Shown: positions 57,361-64,000 of the stretch, in pieces
Layout of the letters: each line of letters opens with the position of its first letter
Numbering within the stretch: the first letter of the stretch is position 1
From: Euclidia mi
Taxonomy: Eukaryota > Arthropoda > Insecta > Lepidoptera > Erebidae
Direction: 5' to 3'
Assembly: GCA_944739405.2 (NCBI GenBank)
Contig: OX123192.2
Location: 47,482,486-47,546,485, forward strand
Length of the DNA: 64,000 nucleotides
Translations under genes and position numbers: made by a program
Notes under the pieces: generated by a model
What the model was told of the DNA's origin: nothing
What the model saw: the letters and a program-made list of their open reading frames with translations, nothing else
Database searches by the model: none

Positions 57361-59475
57361 AGTGACGGATATCTGTATTCTATACAGGTGTCGTAAAAGG
57401 CGGCAAAGGAAATTGCAAAAGCGAATAATATCTTTGCGAAGAGATGGAAAACTTGAAACTAAACCCTATTCCAACCAGACGGGTTGGAATAGGGTTTAGT
57501 TTCAAGTTTTCCAGGCCAGCGCAGTATAGTAGGCCAAATACCACCCAATGAGCCCAGGTAGCCCAGCTGTCCGCAACTACGGTAGCGGTCGCGGTAACAG
57601 TGGGGCAGGGGGTGCTAAGAATCTCCGGGCTACGGCAAACGGCTACCACAAAAACCGACCCTGGCTACGTACAATGGACGCTCTCTACGGCTGGACCAAC
57701 ACATCACTGAACTCGAAGTGGAAGTAGGTCATATAAACTGGCATATATTGGAGTTGTCTGAAGTCCAAAGACAGGGGGAGGACACGATAACCCTTGAGTC
57801 AGACAACCTGTTCTACTTTCGAGAAGGCAATCAGCCCTCTCAGGGCGGTGTCGGTTTCCTCGTTAACAAATCCCTCGCCAACAATGTTGTGGAGGTCAGC
57901 AGTGTGTCGATAAGGGTAGCGTACCTCATAATAAAGATCACCGACAGGATGAAACTCCCTGAAGGTGGTACAGGTATATGCGCCATACGCCATAGTCGAA
58001 GCTATGTATGAGGATATTGCTAAGGCTCTACATGAGACCACCAAGATACACTACAGCGTTGTTATGGATGATTTAATGCCAAATTAGGAGTACAACAACG
58101 CGGCGAAACGAAAATCGGATCCTATGGCATGGGGCGCGAAAATGACAGGCAGCAAATGTTGGTCAACTTTCTGGAATCACAGAGGCTCTTCTTAACACCT
58201 CAGACGTGGAGCGGGAGTGCGGTGGTTCTGTTTTTCAAAAACGATGACGCTACTATAGACCCATTTCACTCCTGAGTCACGTCTACAAGTTGTTCTCGAG
58301 AGTCGTAACAAACCGCCTCGCCAAAAAACTAAACGATTTCCAGCCACAGGAACAAGCCGGGTTTTGAAAAGGCTACAGCACCGTAGACCACATACATACT
58401 GTTCGGCAGATTATACAGAAGACCAATGAGTATAATCAGCCGCTGTATATAGCTTTCGTGGACTACGAGAAAGCCTTCACCTCCATCGAAACCTGGGTGG
58501 TTCTGGATGCTCTACAGTGGTGACGCATCGATTGGCGCTACATCGAGGTGTTGAGATGTTTGTATGACACGGCCACCATAACTGTCTAGCTTCAGAACCA
58601 TAAAACCAGCCCTATCGAGTTGCGACGAGGGATGAGGCAGGGGGATTTAATATCCCTTAAGCTCTTCACCAACGCACTCGAAGACGTCTTTAAGACGCTG
58701 GACTGGACTGGACGGGGCATAAACATTAATGGCGAGTTCATATCCTACCTGTGGTTTGCGGACAATATCGTCATCGTGGCCTGGAAGAGCTGAGTGAGAT
58801 GCTGCACAGCCTTAATGGAGCCTCTCGACGGGTCGGTCTCGGCATGAACTTGGATAAAACCAAAATTATGTACAACGAACACATTGTGCCGGGACCTGTT
58901 TATGTCGTCGGTTCGATGCTTGAAGTTGTTTAAGAGTATGTCTACCTTGGACAAGTAGTCCAGCAGTTGGGTTGAGCAGCGTTTGGCAAGCTACGTCGAG
59001 TTTTCTCTTCGCCCCTACCGAAATGCCTGAAGACCAAAGTCTTCAACCAATGCGACCTACCTGTTATGACGTACGGTGTCGAGATATGGACACTCACAGT
59101 GGGACTAGTCCACAAACTAAAAGTCACGCAGCAAGCTATGGAACGGGCTATGCTTGGCGTCTCTTTGAAGGATAAAATCCGAAATTAAGTGATCCGACAA
59201 AGAACCAAAATTACCGACATAGCTCACAGAATTATTAAGCTCAGGCAGTGGGCTGGCCATATCTGTAGAAGAACTAATGGCCGATAGAGCAAGCGTGTCC
59301 TAGAGTGGAGACCATGACTCGGTAAGCGTAAGGTAGGGCGGCCCCCGGCTAGGTGGACCGACGACCTGAAAAAGGTGGCTGGGACAGACTGGATGCGGAA
59401 GGCTGATGACCGTGTACTGTTGCGCGTATTGGGAGAAGCCTATGTCCAGCAGTGGACTGCGAGAGGCTGATTGAG
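57361..59475 (+). mobile_element. RTE-type LINE, decayed
   Basis: The 5' region (57361-57540) has tagtgacggat and tgtcgtaaaagg, then cagcgcagtatagtaggcc. Endonuclease pieces at 57718-58011 include NQPSQGGVGFLVNKSLANNV. The RT runs from about 58200: VDYEKAFTSIETWVVLDALQ, RRGMRQGD, LFTNALEDVFKTLDWTGRG and WFADNIVIVAW, where the catalytic FADD reads FADN (58755-58766). The 3' end, ggctgggacagactgg...cctatgtccagcagtggactgcgagaggctga, is the RTE tail. Many stops and frameshifts. These sequence lines match the RTE/BovB-like clade. Confidence 0.88.
57445..57513. repeat. Perfect 32-bp palindrome, 5-base loop, at the RTE 5' end
   Basis: Arm 57445-57476 (begins tggaaaacttgaaactaaac) pairs exactly with 57482-57513 around agacg. 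The left arm belongs to the element: the same words stand in the related copies at 40500 and 45090 without the inverted partner. So the right arm is an inverted copy made at this site. Confidence 0.88.
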
Positions 59476-59522
59476 ATTGAGAAATATTTCAAGGCCACAC
59501 ACTAATCAAATTTCTTCTTTAG

Positions 59523-59720
59523 GTATAGACCAGTCCCTAAGTGGGAACTACACCTGCCTAGCCAAGAACCTCTACGGCTCAGATTCAGTAGTCTACTCGG
59601 TCAAGGTTCTACCTTTACCTGACCCTCCCAGCCTAAGAGCTACTCCGTACAAAGACTACATTGTGGTGGAATGGGACGAAGTCAGATCGTACAGGAATGA
59701 TACTGCTGGATATGGGATTA
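59523..59720 (+). CDS. Dscam-family exon: second half of Ig10 and start of FN3-5
   Basis: 198 bases, phase 1 to phase 1; acceptor aatttcttctttag, donor gtgagt. It encodes SIDQSLSGNYTCLAKNLYGS with the F-strand Cys, then VYSVKVLPLPDPPSLRATPY and IVVEWDEVRSYRNDTAGYGI, which opens FN3-5 with its core Trp. NYT and NDT are possible N-glycosylation sites. The second part of FN3-5 is not in the window. Confidence 0.92.
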
Positions 59721-61314
59721 GTGAGTATATTTGTTATTTATTTCTTTACTAGCGTCAGCCCGCCACTCCGCCCAGGTGTGTCGGTTTTCGCGGCAAATGC
59801 TTTTATGATTTAAAAGATATATTATTATTGGAAGATTTTATGAAAATCCGTTCAGTAGGTTTAGGTGTGAAAAATAACAAACAACTAAACAATTTTAAAC
59901 GTGTGCCATAAATATATTAGTTATCGTGATTAAGACCCGCTAAAAAAACTCGTATAACAAACAACTATCAATCCATCCTCCGAAACTTTGTTGTTTATAA
60001 GTAGTAGGATTTAAAATTTATCTATTCATGGAACAAGTTTTAATACCGAAAGTACAATAGATACAAATATATGAGTGCCGTCTGCCTGCCATCAGACATC
60101 GAAAAGATGGGATCCTGCCATTTTGCCGAAAAGATTTTGACAAAATTTCATTACCCAAACAAATTTTAGCAACCTTTTTTATACCATTTCAATATTTCGA
60201 ATGATTTTAGTACGCATATTTTTATTTGGTCAAATTTTTACTTGGCAAAATATTACCAAGTATAATGTCATTATGGCATTTGGTCTTTAATCAAATGATT
60301 TATTACAGCAAACAATCTTCAGACAAGAAACGTTTGATGATATTAGTTTATTTATGGATGTAGTTAGAGAAGGTAAATTATGAAAAAAGTTGTTAGGTTA
60401 GGTTAGAACTGTGACCTCCTACGCACGAGCCCAGCAAGCGAAGCGAAAGGTGCCGCGGCAGCGCCCGGTGAGTGCCAGAAACGACTTGCATTAATAGAAA
60501 AAAGAGATTGTTTATAGTAGGTTACCCGGAACTGAGCTATTTAGATTAAGATAATTATTGATTTTGCGTAAAAACTGTTATTCCAACTGAAATATTTGAC
60601 TTAATAAAAAATGTTAAAAGTACTATTTGGTAAACAAGTTATAGTTTAAACGTTCATTTCCCAAACATTAGGTTTGCGTTACAACTTTTTGTGAATAGAT
60701 ATTTTGCTAAGTAATAATTTGGCAAATTAAATTGTGCGAATAATTTTTTGGGAAGTGAAAATTTGTCAAATTCCTTTCGGTCAAACAAGGGAGACCCCGA
60801 AAAGATAGATACTGATAATGATTTCAATGTTTACCGATGAAAGAGGCTTTAGACAATCAACCTTAAAGAATTACTAAGATAGACATCGTAGGCAATGTTT
60901 GGTATTAATTTAAAATTGGATCAACCAGACGGCAAATATTGAACCAGGCATATTTCTGTAGTAAAGTTGCAACTTGATTCCTAAATCTAACACAGCTGTT
61001 TCCACCAAACCAGTTTATTACATTCGGTTAGTTACTAGTCGCGCTGCACAGAGCTCAAGTTATGGCAGCCCCATGAAATAGGTCAATCGTATACAAATTT
61101 ATACATATTTTTGTCCTGTAGACATTTGTTTGCAGCGTAGTAATCGGATTTATAGTAAAATTATTGGTTGAACATATAAATGTTACGGTGTTAAAAAATT
61201 CTAGTTTTAGATTACGAATCAAATGTATCTTTATTTAAATAAGAGAATCTGTGCAGTTGGTGATGGTTCATAATGTTTATGGTTGCTTTGATTTCGTATA
61301 CCTTTTTTTTTTCC

Positions 61315-61860
61315 AGAAAGTCAAAGTCAAAGTCATAAATCGTTTATTCATCTAGGTCACCAGGTGACGCTTATGAACGTCATTTTTTTAAATTGTATTA
61401 ATTAATAAGTATTTATTAAAAACAGCAGCGATAGCCTAGTGGAGAGACCGACGGAGTGCTACGCAGAGGGTCTCGGGTTCGAATCCACGGCGCGCACCAA
61501 TGACTTTTCGAAGTTATGTGCGCATTAAATTGTTCATTATCGCTTGCTAAACGGTGAAGGAAAATATCGTGAGGAAACCTGCATGTCTAAGAGTTATCCA
61601 TAATGTTCTCGAAAGACATGTGAAGTCTGCCAACCCGCACTTGGCCAGCGTGGTGGACTATGGTCTTACCCTTCTCATAGTGAGAAGAGGCCCGTGCCCA
61701 GCAGTGGGATAAATTATATACAGGGCCGATGATGATGATGATTAATTAATACTTCTACATTTACATTTACTGCCTCGTTCGCAGAGCAATAGGAAGAACC
61801 ACGAGAAAGAACGGGCAATAAAACTCATGGCCACTCTTTTGAATCGCCAATATTATAGTA
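61315..61860 (-). mobile_element. Dispersed LINE-tail-like repeat, interrupted by SINE-1
   Basis: aagtcaaagtcaaagtcata and gtcaccaggtgacgcttatg (left part), and gcctcgttcgcagagcaata and gaaagaacgggcaataaaac (right part), look like the two halves of one repeat. I recall this wording, read in either direction, from lepidopteran dispersed repeats. SINE-1 sits between the halves, and attaattaata occurs on both sides (61397-61407 and 61741-61751), though not directly against the SINE head. Confidence 0.5.
61424..61740 (+). mobile_element. SINE-1, full-length copy
   Basis: Head gcagcgatagcctagtgg with the A box, then gtctcgggttcgaatccacg with the B box, ggcgcgcaccaatgactttt, a body with gaggaaacctgcatgtc and ccagcgtggtggactatgg, and tail gcccgtgcccagcagtggga with (gat)n. 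The first 90 bases closely match SINE-2 (15061-15150); the tail does not. The RTE-like tail suggests mobilisation by RTE enzymes. Confidence 0.9.
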
Positions 61861-62214
61861 CATAATATGTATTTTATTTTTGTAAGGAGCTGCAACTGTT
61901 TCACATTGTACTTAATTACTTGTAAATACAGACATAATACTTAAGTAATTAATGCAGTTACTAAATTAAGTGCTTTAGTTAGTCTTCCAATGTGAATATT
62001 GTGTAACAGGAGCATCCACTTACGTCTTATAATGTAGGCAACTCGCGACCATGTTCAGAACTATGGTGGAAATGTATGTCCCAGAAGTGACTGTATATGA
62101 ATACACAAAGTTACAAAAACATTAGTTTACAGCCCATGATCACGAGTTATCTTCATCTTACAGTGCAGTAAAATTTTAATAAAATTAGTGGAACAACAAT
62201 GCAATTTGGAATAT

Positions 62215-64000
62215 TCATGTTCAGCATACATATTATACCCCGGAGGGGTACCGGCGGAGCCGGAGAATCCCCTCTTCATCCTGTATTTGCAGAACGAAGC
62301 TGCTCCTCGTATTCTGGGGGGAGCAACCTTACAGCTGTAGGCGGCGACGATATTAACCATACGTCACGCCAAAACCATCCAAATTCTATGCGGAATTGTT
62401 CGCGTCGGGGCGTAAAGTGGGCAACGGAATGCGACTTTAAATGTTAGAGGAGGAATGAATGAGAAGCTGGATGATGTTTACGAAGTAATGAATGAAAGAA
62501 AACTGGATGTGTTGTGTGTGAATGAGACAAAGCGTAAGGGGAAAGACATGCTGACGCGCGGCCCGTTCACAGAGAGATGGTCGGGGGTTACCGATGAAGA
62601 ACATGGCAATAAAGGTGTCGGTATAATAATTTCAGAGCGAATGGCAGAATGCATACGTAAGTATGAGTGCGTAAGTCCGCGTCTTATCTGGGTCCGGATG
62701 AAAGTAGGCCTGACACCTCTGTTTCTGGTAGGTGTATTTGCTCCGGACTCCTCCTATAGCAAGGCGGTAAGAGAGAAATTTTGGGAACAAATGAGAGAGA
62801 TCGTGTTATTGCGTAAGGTGAATGAACGTATTGTCATGCTTGGAGATTTTAGTGCAAGGGTTGGAGTGAAGCGCGATGGGTATTAAAATGTACTTGGGGC
62901 ATTTGGAGATGAGAGTGTGAATGAGAACGGCGTGTACTTGTTAGATGTATGTGTGGAGATGGGTCTGTCAGTGACGAATACGTGGTTTCAGCACAAAAGG
63001 ATACAAATGTACACGTGGCAAAAGAAGGTAGGAAATGATGTGTTAAGAAGCATGATAGACTTTGTAATAGTTGATGAAAGAATGAGAATGAAAGTAGTGG
63101 ATACTAGAACGTATCGTGGACCTAATGTTGGCACTGATCACTATTTAGTCATTAGTAGAATTAGTGGTCTGTTCAAACGCTGGCGGCACAGAATTAAAGC
63201 GTGTACCATTGAGTTAGTACGTATAAAAGTGGAAAGATTGAAAGAGCAGCGTGTGGAAAAGATGTACAAAAAGCAATTGAGTGACCGGCTGGATACAATC
63301 TGGAGTGCAGTAAATGAGGAAAGTGTGAGCGATGTTTTTGGGTATTTAAAAGCAACGTAGTGAGATGTGCTGAAAACGTATGCGGCGTGAGTAAAAGAAG
63401 AAGTACGAAAAGTGAAAAAGCTGACTGGTGGGATGATGAAACTCGAAGTATGGTTGAGGAAAAGAAAAAAGCATGGCTGGATATCCTAGCAATAGAGGCA
63501 ACGAATAGAGCTAGTGGTGGTATGAATGAAGATCGTGTTAAAGAAATGAAGGACAAGTATAGGTGTGTGAAAGCTAAAGTTAAAGAATGTATAAAGAGGA
63601 AGAAGAATGAGAAAAAGGAGAAATATGAGAAGTATTTTGGCGCAAGTTTCCAAGACAATATAAAACTGTTTTGGAAACTCGTCAAAGATGCGCGAGGGAA
63701 AAATATTAATACATTGATGAAAGTGATTAGGAATGAAAAAGCTGAGGTCATGAATGAAGAAATAATGATACTGGATTGCTGGAAAAAATATTTTGAGAGT
63801 TTATTTGAGAAAGACATGTGTGAAATAGAGTGAGAAGAGATAATAGAAGATGCGTGTGTGGGCCCGGGTGACGAAATTAGCAAGGATGAAATTATGAAAG
63901 CTCTAAAAAGTATGAGGTCAGGAAAGTCTGCTGGGTGCGATAGAGTGACGTCTGAAATGTTGAAGGTTGGCGAGGGACTTACAGTAAACCTGCTGCATCG
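62215..64000 (+). mobile_element. LINE-A copy 2, 5' part, runs off the window
   Basis: Starts near ttataccccggaggggtacc, related to the 5' end of copy 1. The endonuclease (about 62440-63180) has LDVLCVNETKRKG with the Glu, MLGDFSARVGVKRDGY, IDFVIVDERMR and GTDHYLVISR. A stop (62884), a frameshift at 63360 and a stop at 63831 interrupt it. The linker ADWWDDETRSMVEEKKKAW and the RT entry SGKSAGCDRVTSEMLKVG lead to the window end, before the catalytic block. Less decayed than copy 1, so probably a younger insertion. Confidence 0.88.

Larger units (their letters stand above)
56927..59522 (+). other. Intron inside Ig10
   Basis: 2.6 kb, mostly taken up by a decayed RTE LINE (57361-59475). 56927-57180 is plain. 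57181-57345 resembles the repeat near 46880-47010. Confidence 0.75.
1847..59720 (+). other. Dscam-family receptor gene, middle part (15 exons)
   Basis: Gene-level entry. Dscam proteins are single-pass neuronal adhesion receptors that act in homophilic recognition, axon guidance and self-avoidance. The 15 exons below translate to Ig8-Ig9-FN3x4-Ig10-FN3 (start), the canonical Dscam order. Domain-opening exons all begin in phase 1; most FN3 domains and both Ig domains are split by an inner phase 1 or phase 2 intron. The lengths (120, 177, 145, 149, 166, 137, 153, 91, 83, 135, 153, 130, 185, 180, 198) sum to 2,202, a multiple of three, and every junction is phase-compatible. Insects have Dscam1 and several Dscam-like paralogues (Dscam2 to Dscam4). 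The diagnostic variable Ig2, Ig3 and Ig7 exons and the cytoplasmic tail lie outside the window, so I do not assign a paralogue; one of the Dscam-like genes seems likelier than Dscam1. Ig1-7 and FN3-5 to tail are missing because of the window edges. Confidence 0.88.
59721..64000 (+). other. Intron after the FN3-5 start exon, continuing past the window
   Basis: No further Dscam exon seen. 59746-59890 is a worn repeat (actagcgtcagcccgcc..., aaaatccgttcagtagg). 59900-61310 is plain AT-rich DNA except ccagcaagcgaagcgaaagg near 60430. 61860-62210 is plain. Confidence 0.7.

Noticed and set aside
57718..58011. Host gene with endonuclease-like domain
   Set aside because: It is the endonuclease remnant of an RTE LINE, followed by its broken reverse transcriptase and tail.
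62199..62447. Independent small gene before LINE-A copy 2
   Set aside because: It overlaps the 5' region of LINE-A copy 2, which has a related start in copy 1.
63194..63883. Long minus-strand serine/phenylalanine-rich protein
   Set aside because: It is the antisense of the lysine/glutamate-rich LINE-A linker and carries no domain.

Overview
The window reads as animal nuclear DNA, most likely from a moth or butterfly (Lepidoptera). It is AT-rich and intron-dominated, with GT-AG splice sites, tRNA-headed SINEs, short elements ending in the 'cagcagtgggac ... ggctgatgatgatg' tail common in lepidopteran genomes, an RTE LINE, BEL/Pao, piggyBac-like and Jockey/CR1-type elements. The order is inferred from repeat style; the species cannot be told.

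The only host gene recognised is a Dscam-family cell-adhesion receptor on the + strand. Fifteen exons (1847-59720, 2,202 coding bases, 734 codons) encode in order Ig8, Ig9, FN3-1, FN3-2, FN3-3, FN3-4, Ig10 and the start of FN3-5. That is the standard Dscam order (Ig1-9, FN3 1-4, Ig10, FN3 5-6, membrane segment, tail). The gene is open at both ends: Ig1-Ig7 lie upstream, and the rest of FN3-5, FN3-6, the membrane segment and the tail lie downstream. All 14 exon junctions keep frame and no exon has a stop or frameshift, so the gene appears intact although about 96 percent of the window is non-coding.

Region by region. (1) 1967-23931 is a 22 kb intron inside Ig8. It holds a BEL/Pao LTR element (4779-16388, possible 3' LTR near 21390) broken by a CR1/Jockey-type LINE (about 5575-10035), itself broken by a 235-bp SINE-like copy and an 850-bp TA-flanked DNA transposon; by a 1.5-kb element with inverted 18-bp minisatellite ends (10860-12335); and by a SINE with an 18-bp target duplication. 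A reverse Jockey LINE and a second LINE family (LINE-A, 18107-21288) follow. (2) 24109-39760 carries the Ig9 to FN3-2 exons with smaller repeats, including a 1.4-kb element studded with a ggggtaagat decamer. (3) 39844-50584 is a 10.7-kb intron with a piggyBac-like transposase remnant, a local tandem duplication and a LINE ribonuclease H fragment. (4) 50585-59720 holds the FN3-3 to FN3-5 exons; a decayed RTE LINE ends about 50 bases before the last exon. (5) 59721-64000 is intron with a SINE and a second LINE-A copy running off the end.

The most notable signals are the minisatellite-ended element with its three regularly spaced palindromes, the decamer element, a tandem duplication across a Dscam splice acceptor, several perfect hairpins with very short loops, and insertions whose order can be read from target duplications. 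No tRNA or rRNA gene, CRISPR array or bacterial-type operon was seen.
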